This document shows, one piece after another, positions 1 through 9,094 of a stretch of 64,000 bases of DNA. The position numbers and the translations under genes are program-made. The first letter of the stretch is position 1. Every line of letters starts with the position of its first letter. The stretch comes from DATFVA01 sp963774455 (GTDB lineage Bacteria; Bacteroidota; Ignavibacteria; Ignavibacteriales; Ignavibacteriaceae), in the NCBI GenBank assembly GCA_963774455.1, contig CAVZFD010000004.1:806001-870000 (forward strand). The letters are read 5' to 3'. The notes below the pieces were generated by a model that made no database searches, was not told where the DNA came from, and saw nothing but the letters and a program-made list of their open reading frames with translations.

Positions 1-816
1 CGGTTTGCCCCGCGCTTTACGGTGCGTTTCTTGTGCCCACTTCCGCAGAATACTCCGCTTGCTGTGGGCAAGCTGCGTCTCGGTATCTTCACCAATTGAG
101 CCCAGAGCATCGGTCGGGTAGTGATGCGTACTGACAAAATCCACCGGCACTTTGTTCTTTCTGCAGAAATTCAGAAACTCAGTGATCCACCCGTTATTCG
201 CCGTCGCGGGGCCACCTACCTGCAATCGACCGTCCACCGCTTTGATCGCCTGGGCGGTGAAGCGATAGAGCTTGAAGTAATCCGCCTGCGTGCCAGTCCA
301 AAAGGACTTGAGATTCGGTTCGTTCCACACTTCGAAGAGCCACGTGCTGACTTCGTCGATGCCGTAGCGCTGGACCCAATGCGTCACCAGCCGGGCGATG
401 AACTTCGCCCATTCGGCATAATCTTTGGGCGGCGTCACATTCCCGCCGTAGTGAAATACCGTTGTGCTGCTGGACGAAAGTGTCGAGGGCATAAAGCTCA
501 ATTCGACGAACGGTTTCATCCCGATCGACAAAAGAAAATCGCAGATCTGATCGGCATTGAAGAACGAGTAGAGAAGCTTTTGTTGCTCGTCCATGAGCGT
601 ACCCATGTCATCGCTAAGCAAATCATGAAAGCGCACGTGACGAAAGCCGAGTTGCTCGCGGCATTGTCGCAACTGCCGCTGCCAGTCCGCGCGAAGCGCC
701 AGCGGCGCATGCCCGCTGCCGACGGTGTGTTCCCAAAAATGCGGAAGCGGTGCCGACTTATCCGAAAGGCGGCAACTGAACTGAATATGCTTCGCGCGAT
801 GCGTCTTGGTCTTCAT
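1..816 (-). CDS. GH39 family glycosidase (beta-xylosidase-like), 3' end cut by window edge
   Basis: The minus strand is open from an ATG at 816 to base 1 (272 codons, no stop), so the C-terminus lies outside the window. The translation reads as GH39: an N-terminal segment with HVRFHDLLSDDMG, then EVWNEPNLKSFWTGTQADYF around residues 163-182, then GGPATANNGW and DFVSTHHYPTDALG. Glu166 in NEPN corresponds to the family acid/base catalyst; the nucleophile Glu should lie beyond the edge. GH39 enzymes hydrolyse beta-xylosides or related glycosides; the exact substrate cannot be read here. The start overlaps the TGA of an upstream MFS sugar-porter stub (ATGA), which suggests a sugar-use operon. The segment is GC-rich compared with the rest of the window, consistent with a foreign origin or an assembly junction. 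No signal peptide is seen. Confidence 0.85.
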   Translation of the reverse strand, partial: MKTKTHRAKHIQFSCRLSDKSAPLPHFWEHTVGSGHAPLALRADWQRQLRQCREQLGFRHVRFHDLLSDDMGTLMDEQQKLLYSFFNADQICDFLLSIGMKPFVELSFMPSTLSSSSTTVFHYGGNVTPPKDYAEWAKFIARLVTHWVQRYGIDEVSTWLFEVWNEPNLKSFWTGTQADYFKLYRFTAQAIKAVDGRLQVGGPATANNGWITEFLNFCRKNKVPVDFVSTHHYPTDALGSIGEDTETQLAHSKRSILRKWAQETHRKARGKP

Positions 817-911
817 AATTCTCTCGGATGCTTTCCAACCAGCCAATGATCTTCAATCTGTTCGAGGGTTTTGCCCTTGGTTTCCGGTACAAGGAAGAAT
901 GCAAAAACCAT
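813..911 (-). pseudogene. C-terminal stub of an MFS sugar porter
   Basis: Thirty-two codons read MVFAFFLVPETKGKTLEQIE followed by DHWLVGKHPREL and a stop. PETKGKTLEQIE is the conserved C-terminal signature of sugar-porter (XylE/GLUT-like) MFS transporters. The rest of the ~450-residue transporter is missing: upstream of residue 1 the sequence turns AT-rich and no longer resembles a transporter. The stub's stop overlaps the GH39 start. The abrupt loss together with the change in base composition marks a recombination or assembly junction close to position 910. Confidence 0.7.
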
Positions 912-1076
912 GCACCGATACTGACCTGCCCCATATTATGTACCAATTATAAGACAGTAATATTTCATTGTCAAGCATTGGTGATCTGATTTGTTGTCGC
1001 CGGGATTTGTCTCTACAACTTGCACCCGATGGATTTCATAGGAATACCGGATATCCTTTAGCAGTAGGAAAAAACA

Positions 1077-2201
1077 TTAAACAAGGTTTTTAATATAACA
1101 TCGTCTTCTTTTATGTTGGCGGGCATCCATTCCTTTCCATTGGGACTGAACTTTCAGGTTGGTTTCAAGTTCGCGGTTTGTTTCAACCAGGGTGATTTGA
1201 TTTTTTATATAAATCTTATTCATTTCGTTTATCAAAAGTGCATTAACACCTTTATCCTGCATATCGGGTTCAACGGCAATCAGGTAGAGATCCGCCATAT
1301 TATTTTTTTTCATAGCCTTTAATACACTAATAAACCCAAACGGGAACAACCTTCCTCTGTTTTGTTGAAGAGCTTTGGAAAGCGACGGCATAGTAATTCC
1401 AAAGGCCACTATTTTATTTTGCTTGTCCACAACTACAGGAACAAAATCAGGTCTGATAAATCCAAAATATTCTTTTATATATATTTCAATCTGTTTATCT
1501 GTCAGTTGAACAAAGCCGAATAAATTTTTGTATGCGCGGTTTATTAAATAAAATATCTCTCTCCCGTAAGGCAAAAGTTCCTTGGCCTTTTTAACTCGTA
1601 ATATTCTAAGCTCATATTTTTTACTTACTATATTAGTTATCCGTTCAACTTTTTCAAGTATCTGTTCCGGAGGTTTTATCTGGAACTCAATCCAATCTGT
1701 ATCTTTTATGTAACCTACTCCCTCTATATGCTTTACATAATATTCATAATTATAAATTGCACCGTAAGTACCTAATTCTTCAAAACCCTCAACAAGCATC
1801 CCTTCCGGATCGAAATCAGTAAAACCCAATGGTCCGTGAATTTTTTCCATTTTATTCTCTTTCGCCCACCTTTCGGCTGCATCAAACAATGCTTTTGAAA
1901 CATTACAGTCGTCAATAAAATCTAAGTAACAAAACCGGGCATAATTTTTCTTCCACGCTTCTATATATCGATGGTTAATAATCACTGCAATTCGCCCAGC
2001 AATTTTTCCATCCTTATATGCAAGCCAGAGTTTCACATCACAAAATTTGTAAGCAGGATTTTTCGCATTGTTAAGCGCCTTTTTTTCGTCTAACAACATT
2101 GGGGGTATCCAATATGGATCTCCCTTGTAAAGTGTATAAGGAAATTTGATGAATTTCTTTAGCTCTTTTGAAGTAGAGACTTCTTTTATTATAATTGCCA
2201 C
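1077..2201 (-). CDS. GNAT-like N-acetyltransferase, long uncharacterised form (374 aa)
   Basis: This 374-residue protein has the look of the long uncharacterised GNAT-type proteins of Bacteroidota: an N-terminal IKFPYTLYKGDPYWIPPML segment, a central IHGPLGFTDFDPEGMLVEGF segment and a C-terminal acetyltransferase half with LYLIAVEPDMQDKGVNALLI, which resembles the acetyl-CoA-binding V-x-x-x-x-Q/R-G-x-G/A region. Such proteins are about 370-390 residues, so it appears full length. The acceptor substrate is unknown. It is monocistronic on the minus strand with no informative neighbours. Start ATG 2201 gives MAIIIKEVST. The function is inferred from family resemblance only. Confidence 0.65.
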   Translation of the reverse strand: MAIIIKEVSTSKELKKFIKFPYTLYKGDPYWIPPMLLDEKKALNNAKNPAYKFCDVKLWLAYKDGKIAGRIAVIINHRYIEAWKKNYARFCYLDFIDDCNVSKALFDAAERWAKENKMEKIHGPLGFTDFDPEGMLVEGFEELGTYGAIYNYEYYVKHIEGVGYIKDTDWIEFQIKPPEQILEKVERITNIVSKKYELRILRVKKAKELLPYGREIFYLINRAYKNLFGFVQLTDKQIEIYIKEYFGFIRPDFVPVVVDKQNKIVAFGITMPSLSKALQQNRGRLFPFGFISVLKAMKKNNMADLYLIAVEPDMQDKGVNALLINEMNKIYIKNQITLVETNRELETNLKVQSQWKGMDARQHKRRRCYIKNLV

Positions 2202-2229
2202 TATTTTATTTCGCTCTTTTGACTCTTCA

Positions 2230-2355
2230 GGAGCAATCGTTAAACAGGAAAACCTGAAAAACGTTGCCCATAACTTTGTTCAGTATTTCAAATCTATTCC
2301 AGGCGAACATAAAACCACAGTCGAATCCACTATGACCTGGAACAATTATAACTAA
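2230..2355 (+). pseudogene. Fragment of an IS110-type transposase N-terminal region
   Basis: The plus strand encodes a short stretch with NVAHNFVQYFKSIPGEHKTT followed by VESTMTW and a stop. It resembles the N-terminal DEDD-domain region of IS110-family transposases, where a conserved Glu lies in a V-E-S/A-T-x-x-W context. Only about 40 residues survive, with no start codon and no second half. It lies just upstream of the GNAT gene's 5' end. The identification is from motif resemblance and is moderate. Confidence 0.4.
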
Positions 2356-2429
2356 AAAACTCTTTGTCGCGGGATCATTTTATCCCCTTGACTTTTTACT
2401 CATTAAAGATGTTATACGCTATTTTTTTA

Positions 2430-3335
2430 TTAGTTAATTTTTTCATCTAGCCAATGAATTATATTGAGCAGCAATTTATGATTATCCACGGCATCAAAAC
2501 TGTTCATTCCCATTTTTCTATTCTCCGGTTCGCTGATTTGGGCTGAGAACATCGATGCTTCGCCGAACACAACAACTCTTCCCTTGACGAATTTTTTATA
2601 TGCTCCCTGGCTCCATCCTGTAATTTCCATCATTTTTGTGCTGCTGTGAAAAACCCATGCTGTGTCCGGCAGCAGGATCATACTGCTCTTATCGAAAATT
2701 AAGATTTGATTTGCGTCATTCGGGATTTGAAATGCTTGGCCCTCGGTACAAGGTATCTCCTTAACGGTTTCGGAACTGTCTCTTCCCAACGTAATTATAT
2801 TTTTAGCAATTGTGCCGTCACTCGCTCTGAAGTAGGCGGGATTAATTACATCAAAATTAAACCCATTGAAAAATTTGAATCCAAAAACAGCTGCAAGTTT
2901 TTCCGCAGCTCCTGGCCATGGCATATGATCAGCTATTAAAAATAAACTTCCACCATCATGCACCCACTTTTCCACAATTTTAAATTCTTCTTCTGTGAAA
3001 GCTGAGGGGGTGGGCAGACTCCAATTATTTACATTAACTTCATTTAAGGCATTAGCAATTACAAGAATTTTACCCGTGTCTAATCTCTTTTTAGTAAACT
3101 CTCCTTTATACCCTTTCACTACATATCCATCTTTTTCTAAAAGTTTTGCGAAGGGCAAATACCTGCCATTTTTTGTATGAAAATTATGATGGCCTTCATC
3201 AATAAAGACCAAAGAACCTTTCCCGGTTTCATATTCTGGATTTTGAATTACTGGATTAAAAGTAGTATCAGGAATTTGCTGTGAAAATGACCAGCTTGGG
3301 AAAATTAAAATAATGAGAATGATAAAATTTTTCAC
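2430..3335 (-). CDS. Secreted DUF4350 / glutamine-amidotransferase-fold protein
   Basis: The N-terminus (MKNFIILIILIFPSWSFSQQ) is a Sec signal peptide. The mature part has a GATase1-like alternation: FIDEGHHNFHT, then GYVVKGYKGEF, ILVIANALNEVN, then TEEEFKIVEKWVHDGGSLFLIADH, typical of DUF4350-type domains that sense or process ligands without the classical catalytic triad. About 300 residues, so likely complete. It ends with LLLNIIHWLDEKIN. No operon partner is obvious; the next minus-strand gene upstream is more than 500 bases away. Role unknown, probably periplasmic or outer surface. Confidence 0.6.
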   Translation of the reverse strand: MKNFIILIILIFPSWSFSQQIPDTTFNPVIQNPEYETGKGSLVFIDEGHHNFHTKNGRYLPFAKLLEKDGYVVKGYKGEFTKKRLDTGKILVIANALNEVNVNNWSLPTPSAFTEEEFKIVEKWVHDGGSLFLIADHMPWPGAAEKLAAVFGFKFFNGFNFDVINPAYFRASDGTIAKNIITLGRDSSETVKEIPCTEGQAFQIPNDANQILIFDKSSMILLPDTAWVFHSSTKMMEITGWSQGAYKKFVKGRVVVFGEASMFSAQISEPENRKMGMNSFDAVDNHKLLLNIIHWLDEKIN

Positions 3336-3851
3336 GATTTATATCCTTAATATATTTCATATAACATCAGATTATTTAACTATATGATTATTTTATTAAT
3401 ATAATAAACTTATGCGAAGAAATTACAAATAGATAAATTAATTTAAAGAGTTTATCATCTAATTTTCAAAATATACCCGGTAACAATTATTCCTTAATAA
3501 TTATCCAGCCTACTTAGACCGATGAGCCGAGTCCGGGTGAAGTAAGAAAGCTGCTTCTTGCGGAAGCAATATCAAATAGTTCTGCGCTGATAATCAGTTT
3601 CTGCATATATATCACAACTGCATTTATTTGTTGATCTTCTAATTTGTCTTATTATATCACTTAGAGCTTTCTTTATTTTTTGCTTCTGTGTTTTATTACT
3701 GCACATTCTGCATAAATATCAATAGAATCCGTTGAAAAAGCACTAAAAGAATGCAGCTGTTCGGTTTTACTTGTCGGTCACGACAGCATTTTCCTGGAAA
3801 ATGTTGTCACCTCCTACTGGAACTTTCAGGAAGATAAAAAAGGATTCCGGG
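3336..3851. other. Non-coding / gene-remnant gap upstream of the DinB gene
   Basis: About 515 bases without an intact gene. It holds the probable promoter of the 2430-3335 gene near 3340-3430 (very AT-rich). Two short open fragments also lie here: one near 3526-3625 reading DEPSPGEVRKLLLAEAIS, and one from 3731 (separate entry). No hairpin terminator or RNA gene is evident. Confidence 0.5.
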
Positions 3852-3904
3852 TCATTGCAGTAACTTCTCCAGCTGCCTTCTATGCCGAAGGATATGAACG
3901 ATAG
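3731..3904 (+). pseudogene. Unidentified protein C-terminal fragment
   Basis: An open stretch of 57 codons without a start codon reads VEKALKECSCSVLLVGHDSI and continues FLENVVTSYWNFQEDKKGFR before ending AEGYER and TAG. The regular beta/alpha pattern looks like genuine protein rather than chance reading, but I do not recognise the family. It overlaps the 3' end of the convergent DinB gene by about 50 bases, which a functional gene would not normally do with such content. Treated as the surviving tail of a lost gene. Confidence 0.3.
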
Positions 3905-4319
3905 CGTGTTCAAGTCTTGCTTCAATAGTTGATTTAAACCCGTTCCTTCCGATTACCTCTGTAAAAACCAGCTCATCGTAGCTCATCTCCCACTTACCCT
4001 CAAGAGTCTCCTCTGTATATTTCAGCATCTTTTCAAAATCAGCCAACGCTTCCCCCGGCGTGTTTACCCGGTAATCGTGATTAACCACAGGTTTATCTAT
4101 TGCCCTCCTGATTGAATCAGCATATTCATATCCGGATCTTATTACATGATTTATTATTGTCTGCACGCTTCTGCAGTCGTCATCCTTAGTTAAGGGATCA
4201 AGAATTTTAATGTACTCAGATTGAGGCAGCTCGTTTATGATCTCTTTAAAATCAATGGATGCTCTTTCATATTCATCCATCAATGCTCCAACTGCGCCTT
4301 TACGATACGCTTTTAACAT
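3852..4319 (-). CDS. DinB/YfiT-like four-helix metalloprotein
   Basis: The 155-residue protein matches the DinB-like four-helix bundle. A first His appears in TIINHVIRSGYEYADSIRRA (around residue 60) and two more in the C-terminal EHAIVHILRHRRQLEKLL helix, giving the His triad that usually binds a divalent metal. The DinB superfamily includes DNA-damage-induced proteins and thiol-dependent transferases; the specific activity is unknown. Length is normal (150-170). Start ATG 4319 is preceded on the minus strand by AAGGAGAA, a good ribosome-binding site. Monocistronic. Confidence 0.75.
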   Translation of the reverse strand: MLKAYRKGAVGALMDEYERASIDFKEIINELPQSEYIKILDPLTKDDDCRSVQTIINHVIRSGYEYADSIRRAIDKPVVNHDYRVNTPGEALADFEKMLKYTEETLEGKWEMSYDELVFTEVIGRNGFKSTIEARLEHAIVHILRHRRQLEKLLQ

Positions 4320-4593
4320 AAATTCTCCTTAAAATATAAGTGTAATGGTTAATTATTTTTTCTGAAGGTGAGTTTAATTAAATGATTTATGATTTGATGA
4401 AACAAATTATAATATTTGATAATAAGTTCAAAGATAAAACCATCAGTCCAACAATTATTCGGTTACACGAACCTGACAGAAAAGGTATTGGTATTCCGGC
4501 TCGCTGTCTTGTTCGGCGTAGTTTTTCTAAGTAAGTCTGTTCTCGTTATAAACATTATATATAGTAAACGATAGAAAAAATGAGGACTATATT

Positions 4594-5295
4594 ATGGAAA
4601 ATCAAACCGTAATTACATCGCAACTTAAAGCCGCAAGACTCGCGGGACTTTTATTTCTCATTGCGATGGCTACCGGACTCTTCGCCGAGTTTTATGTACA
4701 CTTTCCTTCTTCTCTTATCGTAAGCGGAGATGCTGCAAAAACAGCAAGTAATATTACATCAAATGAAATACTTTACCGTATCGGTATTGCCAACAATATA
4801 TTTACCTTTACTACTGATGTAGTACTTATCTGGGCTCTCTATATATTACTTAAACCTGTAAACAGAAGTCTTGCTCTGCTTGCAGTATTCTTCAGACTTA
4901 TAGAAACTACGATTGCTTGCGTTGCTATCGTCAGTTATTTTGTTGCTATGCAGTACATTAGCGATGCTAACCCTCTGGAAGCATTCAATCCGGAACAATT
5001 GCAAGCATTGTTTATAATGCATTATACATATGCTTTAACTTTTACTGTAGTTGCAATATTTTTAGGCTTGGGATCAACAATATTTAATTATTTGCTTCTC
5101 AAATCACAATATATTCCAAAGGTGTTAGCTGTTTGGGGTATATTTTCTTCTTTGCTATTACTAATGAGTCAATTCGCTATCATTGTTTTCCCTGACATTG
5201 AGAAAATAATTATTCCTGCTAGTTTCGCTCCTATTGTTACTGATGAAATTGCTCTTGGTTTTTGGCTCTTGTTTAAGCGAGTTAATGTGGCGTGA
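4594..5295 (+). CDS. DUF4386 integral membrane protein
   Basis: The 233-residue protein has about six hydrophobic helices and the DUF4386 pattern: AARLAGLLFLIAMATGLFAE at the N-terminus, ILYRIGIANNIFTFTTDVVL in the middle and LAVFFRLIETTIACVAI later. DUF4386 proteins are bacterial inner-membrane proteins of unknown role. Start ATG 4594 follows GAGGACTATATT. It stands alone between convergent or divergent neighbours, so context gives no further clue. Confidence 0.75.
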   Translation: MENQTVITSQLKAARLAGLLFLIAMATGLFAEFYVHFPSSLIVSGDAAKTASNITSNEILYRIGIANNIFTFTTDVVLIWALYILLKPVNRSLALLAVFFRLIETTIACVAIVSYFVAMQYISDANPLEAFNPEQLQALFIMHYTYALTFTVVAIFLGLGSTIFNYLLLKSQYIPKVLAVWGIFSSLLLLMSQFAIIVFPDIEKIIIPASFAPIVTDEIALGFWLLFKRVNVA

Positions 5296-5342
5296 AAAAA
5301 ATAGAAAATTATTGCGCAATTGAATTTCCAGCGTCACTTATA

Positions 5343-5735
5343 TTATCTTAAAGGCAGGCGGTTCTTTCTGTAGGAATTTTTAATTGCTATTTTTCCATCC
5401 TTAAAAGTGAACAGGTCGCATCCCGTGACTTCGACCTTTGTGCCGTCTGATTTTGTCCCTGAAAAGATCCATTCGGAAAGGCCCCTGCTACCGGAGATTA
5501 GGTGAGTTGGATTATCCCAGCGGGCATCCGGGAAAGTTTCAAATATATCTGTGAATGCAAGTCTCACCTTAAATTGTCCCCTAAACTTTTCCCCGTCATA
5601 ATCCGGTCCTGCCGAGGCCTCAAATATACAATCCTCGGTCATATGCAACATGATGCCGTCCAGATCGTGAGCATTAAACGCATCGGCAAATGACTGCAGA
5701 AAATCTACCGTAACTTCCTTGTCTGTCGGTTCCAT
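5343..5735 (-). CDS. SnoaL-like / NTF2-fold protein
   Basis: From ATG 5735 the product is 130 residues (MEPTDKEVTVDFLQSFADAF), with the NTF2-like pattern FNAHDLDGIMLHMTEDCIFE, then FPDARWDNPTHLI and EVTGCDLFTFKDGKI. SnoaL-like proteins bind small polar or aromatic ligands and include isomerases and epoxide hydrolases; the substrate is unknown. I chose 5735 over the longer reading frame (to 5903) because GGAGAAATCCGG lies directly before it and the longer frame would run through the terminator hairpin at 5847-5866. No signal peptide. Confidence 0.7.
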   Translation of the reverse strand: MEPTDKEVTVDFLQSFADAFNAHDLDGIMLHMTEDCIFEASAGPDYDGEKFRGQFKVRLAFTDIFETFPDARWDNPTHLISGSRGLSEWIFSGTKSDGTKVEVTGCDLFTFKDGKIAIKNSYRKNRLPLR

Positions 5736-5846
5736 CCGGATTTCTCCATTATGTTTTGGGATGTCCGAATTTACAAAATGTTTCCTATCATTGCATTCTC
5801 CTGCTTCTTCAAAAGCAAGTTTTTGAGGCTGCGGGGAATAAAAAAA

Positions 5847-5866
5847 CCCCCGATCTGAATCGGGGG
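5847..5866 (-). terminator. Rho-independent terminator hairpin
   Basis: A GC-rich stem, CCCCCGAT paired with ATCGGGGG, is flanked by A and T runs, so it can work in both directions. On the minus strand it is followed by seven T and fits termination of the DUF4118-GAF gene (5966-6787). Confidence 0.75.
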
Positions 5867-5965
5867 CATTTTTTGTTTGAGGAGAGACAGGGATTCGTTG
5901 CACTATGTGTTCATTGTCTAAATTCCCAGGATTTATCCGATTAACCCTTGGTATGGTAGATCAGC

Positions 5966-6787
5966 TTATGGACTGGAGTAATTTAGTTGCTTATCGAGAA
6001 AAGGAGAAATTTCCTGAATAAAGTTCTTTAGAAATTTCAGCTCTTCATCGCCGGCTTTTAATTCGTCATCAATCTTTACCCCCAACACACAAAAAATATT
6101 TCCGGTTTTATTAATCAGAGGAAAATACAATGCTTCCGCATCGTTAACTACATTGGTTGTTCTTCCACTTTCAGCTTTTTCTTTAAAGGAGGCTCCTGCT
6201 GCCAGCATTTCCATCTCATCCGGTACAAAATTACTTGACTGATGGGGACTTCTGTTCAGTTTGTTTATATCTTCCGGAAAAAATATTATTGATTCAAAAC
6301 CGAATACTGCTTGAATCTGGCGAACTGCTTTATTTAATAATTCGTCAATATTAGCTGCAGATGATAAATCTTTCAGGAGATAATATAATGCATTTAGTCT
6401 TCTTTCTTTTCTGAACATTTCATTTTTCTGTACGCTGAGCCTGCTTGTTAAGACACTATTAGTAACCGCAACCACAAAAAACATAAAAAGCATCATAACG
6501 TCTTCCGTCCTGGCAATATGCATTGTAAAATGTGGTGGAATAAAATAGTAGTCCCACGCAAGAGCACTTATTACTGCCTGTAAAATAATCGGTCCCCTGC
6601 TGAAGTGAAACAGCGGAAGAAGGAATAAAATAAGAAGCAGTATCATCGAAACTGTTTCATAGCCAATTGTGTTTTGAATAGTATAAAGTATTGCAATGAA
6701 GATAAAAAGTATAACTGTGGAAAAGAAATACTGTTTTTCAACACTTAAACCGGCAGATCTATTTTGATTTTTCATAGTAAAACACAT
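5966..6787 (-). CDS. DUF4118-GAF membrane protein, KdpD sensor-module without kinase
   Basis: Residues ~20-125 form four membrane helices containing ALAWDYYFIPPHFTMHIART, the DUF4118 signature found in the centre of KdpD. Residues ~140-265 form a GAF domain (LLNKAVRQIQAVFGFESIIF to EELKFLKNFIQE). The classic KdpD continues with HisKA and HATPase domains, but this protein stops after GAF at 273 residues. The N-terminal KdpD/USP domains are also absent and appear as a separate gene at 16719-17846. It is divergent from kimA. It probably senses membrane or ionic conditions and may interact with the separate Kdp modules (inference). The start may be ATG 6787 or the internal ATG 6775. Confidence 0.8.
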   Translation of the reverse strand: MCFTMKNQNRSAGLSVEKQYFFSTVILFIFIAILYTIQNTIGYETVSMILLLILFLLPLFHFSRGPIILQAVISALAWDYYFIPPHFTMHIARTEDVMMLFMFFVVAVTNSVLTSRLSVQKNEMFRKERRLNALYYLLKDLSSAANIDELLNKAVRQIQAVFGFESIIFFPEDINKLNRSPHQSSNFVPDEMEMLAAGASFKEKAESGRTTNVVNDAEALYFPLINKTGNIFCVLGVKIDDELKAGDEELKFLKNFIQEISPFLDKQLNYSSP

Positions 6788-6870
6788 TTTTGCCTTAAAC
6801 TTGCAACTTCTGTGCTAAAAAATCCATTTGAATTTTTATCATATTAAATGAAAGATATTCCGCTGCAATG

Positions 6871-7014
6871 CCATTTTGAAAATTGACCTTTCCATTTTGA
6901 AATGGTTGACACACGTGTTATTTTAATTTTTAGCCTCTGATTAACATCAAATCATTATAAATCAGCATAAAATCAATTACCCTTCCAAATTGAAATATCT
7001 GGTATTATTGATGT
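6871..7014 (+). promoter_or_regulatory. Palindromic boxes and possible sigma-54 promoter before kimA
   Basis: Two similar boxes are visible: CCATTTTGAAAATTG at 6871-6885 and CCATTTTGAAATGG at 6892-6905. A weaker CCAAATTGAAAT copy lies near 6984. A GG-N10-GT spacing at 7001-7014 sits about 30 bases before the start codon and loosely resembles a -24/-12 sigma-54 promoter, but the -12 GC is not perfect. Similar boxes precede kdp (10221-10254). Inferred upstream activator sites. Confidence 0.4.
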
Positions 7015-7045
7015 AAGGGTATTTATTACAATTGATTCTTTATGG

Positions 7046-9061
7046 ATGAAAATGAGAGATAACGATAAAAACACAGAAAGATCAGGCGCTGAATCCGGGA
7101 AAAAGAAATTCAGAAAGCTGGTTATTGGTTCTGCAAAAAACCTTAACGATAAAAGTCTGTTTCATAAATTATCATTAGTAGCATTCCTGGCGTGGGTTGG
7201 ACTGGGAGCTGACGGGTTATCATCATCCTGCTATGGTCCTGAAGAAGCATTCCTTGCATTAGCGGGACATCCGTACCTTGGAATATTTGTCGCTTTAGCA
7301 TCAGGTATCACCATTTTTATAATTGCCACAAGCTATTCACAGATCATTGAACTATTTCCAACCGGCGGGGGAGGTTATTTGGTTGCGAGCAAGCTTCTTT
7401 CCCCCACTGTTGGAATGGTTTCAGGCTGTGCATTATTGATAGATTATGTGCTGACAATCTCTATATCTATAGCCAGCGGGTCAGATGCAATTTTTAGTTT
7501 TTTACCGCAGGGTTGGTATGGATATAAGCTGGAATTTGCAGTAGTTGGACTCATCCTCCTCTCAATACTTAATTTAAGGGGGATAAAGGAAGCTGTAATC
7601 CCCCTGGTTCCGATATTTTTGGTCTTCCTTGTAGTGCATGTATTTGCTATTGTTTATGCAATGTTTTCACATCTTCATGAAATTGATATAGTTGTGAATA
7701 ATACAACTAATGAGCTAACCGGAACAATAAAGAGTGTCGGTATATTCGGAGTTCTTTTCCTGATCTTAAGAGCTTATAGTATGGGGGCAGGAACATTTAC
7801 CGGTATAGAAGCTGTTAGTAATGGTCTGCCGGTATTAAGGGAACCGAGAGTTACGACCGGGAAAAAGACTATGACTTATATGGCAGTGTCATTGGCTTTT
7901 ACTGTAATCGGATTAATGATAGCTTATCTTCTTTTTAATGTACAGCATCAGCAGGGTAAAACACTTAATGCAGTTCTGTTTGAATCGATGTCAACTTTAT
8001 GGGGAAGCCAGACATCATATATTTTTGTTTTAGTAGCCCTGTTGTCAGAAGCGGTACTATTGTTTATTGCATCACAGGCAGGCTTTCTTGATGGTCCAAG
8101 AGTACTGGCAAATATGTCGCTTGACAGATGGTTCCCTACACGTTTCGCAACTTTAAGCGACAGATTAGTAACGCAAAATGGTATTGTACTTATGGGACTA
8201 GCTGCACTCCTGATGATGCTTCTTACCGGCGGAAATGTAAGATACCTGGTGATATTGTACAGCATTAATGTTTTTATAACTTTCAGCCTTTCACAATTAG
8301 GGATGGTAAGGCACTGGTGGATTGAACGCAAAAACGAAAAAAAATGGTTTAAGAAATTTCTGATTAATGGAATCGGCTTAATTCTTACCTCCTTTATTTT
8401 AATATCTGTTACTATAATTAAATTCACTGAAGGAGGGTGGATAACCATTTTGGTCACCGGCTCATTAATAATTTTAGCTTTATACATTAAAAGACACTAC
8501 AAAAAAACAAGTGAACTGTTTATCAAATTAAATGAAATTGTTGATTCTGTAGAAGCTTCTATTTATGATATCCAGGAACAAAAATTCAGAACTGAGGGGA
8601 TTCCTTCAAATAAAACGGCTGCTATTTTAGTTAATGGATTTAATGGGCTTGGTTTGCATACTTTATTGAACACTATAAAGCTATTCAGCGGAAACTTCAG
8701 TAATTACATTTTTATTCAGATCGGAGCCATTGATGCTGGCAATTTCAAAGGGATAGATGAAATGGAAAATCTTAATGTATATGTAAAAAAAGAAGCGGAC
8801 CGTTATGTTAGCTTTATGCAAAATAATGGTTATAACTCAGAGGCTTTTACTTCGATTGGAATAGATGTTGCAGAAGAAGTAGATAAAGTCCTGCCCGGAA
8901 TATTAGAAAAATATCCCAATACTGTCTTCTTCGGGGGACAAATTGTATTCCCTAAAGAAACTTTTGTTACCAGATGGCTCCACAATTATATTGTTTTCAC
9001 TTTGCAGAAGAAATTTTACAGGATAGGTATACCTTTTGTTATACTGCCGATAAGGTTATAG
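7046..9061 (+). CDS. kimA: KimA-like potassium transporter (APC superfamily)
   Basis: The 671-residue protein has about 12 membrane helices (residues ~40-480) and a C-terminal cytosolic domain (~490-671). The first helix region contains GADGLSSSCYGPEEAF, and SQIIELFPTGGGGYLVASK follows; both are hallmarks of the KimA/YdaO group, proton-coupled K+ importers of the APC superfamily. Length agrees with the family (600-680). The C-terminal domain is the part that carries c-di-AMP control in Bacillus; whether that holds here is unknown. The gene is followed 33 bases later by a sigma-54-type regulator and then kdpFABC, so K+ uptake is the most likely function. Confidence 0.8.
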   Translation: MKMRDNDKNTERSGAESGKKKFRKLVIGSAKNLNDKSLFHKLSLVAFLAWVGLGADGLSSSCYGPEEAFLALAGHPYLGIFVALASGITIFIIATSYSQIIELFPTGGGGYLVASKLLSPTVGMVSGCALLIDYVLTISISIASGSDAIFSFLPQGWYGYKLEFAVVGLILLSILNLRGIKEAVIPLVPIFLVFLVVHVFAIVYAMFSHLHEIDIVVNNTTNELTGTIKSVGIFGVLFLILRAYSMGAGTFTGIEAVSNGLPVLREPRVTTGKKTMTYMAVSLAFTVIGLMIAYLLFNVQHQQGKTLNAVLFESMSTLWGSQTSYIFVLVALLSEAVLLFIASQAGFLDGPRVLANMSLDRWFPTRFATLSDRLVTQNGIVLMGLAALLMMLLTGGNVRYLVILYSINVFITFSLSQLGMVRHWWIERKNEKKWFKKFLINGIGLILTSFILISVTIIKFTEGGWITILVTGSLIILALYIKRHYKKTSELFIKLNEIVDSVEASIYDIQEQKFRTEGIPSNKTAAILVNGFNGLGLHTLLNTIKLFSGNFSNYIFIQIGAIDAGNFKGIDEMENLNVYVKKEADRYVSFMQNNGYNSEAFTSIGIDVAEEVDKVLPGILEKYPNTVFFGGQIVFPKETFVTRWLHNYIVFTLQKKFYRIGIPFVILPIRL

Positions 9062-9094
9062 TGCAGAAGTTAGAAAAGTTGATTGAGAGTTAAA

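Noticed and set aside
121..849. Plus-strand 242-codon reading frame
   Set aside because: It is the antisense shadow of the GH39 gene, whose minus-strand translation has clear family motifs.
5873..5897. Sequence resembling a tRNA 3' end (GGAGAGACAGGGATTCG) on the minus strand
   Set aside because: No matching acceptor stem, anticodon arm or D-arm could be found upstream; at most a relic.
6904..6917. Sigma-54 promoter directly at the kimA palindromes (TTGACACACGTG)
   Set aside because: Spacing to a GC at -12 does not fit; the site at 7001 is a slightly better candidate.
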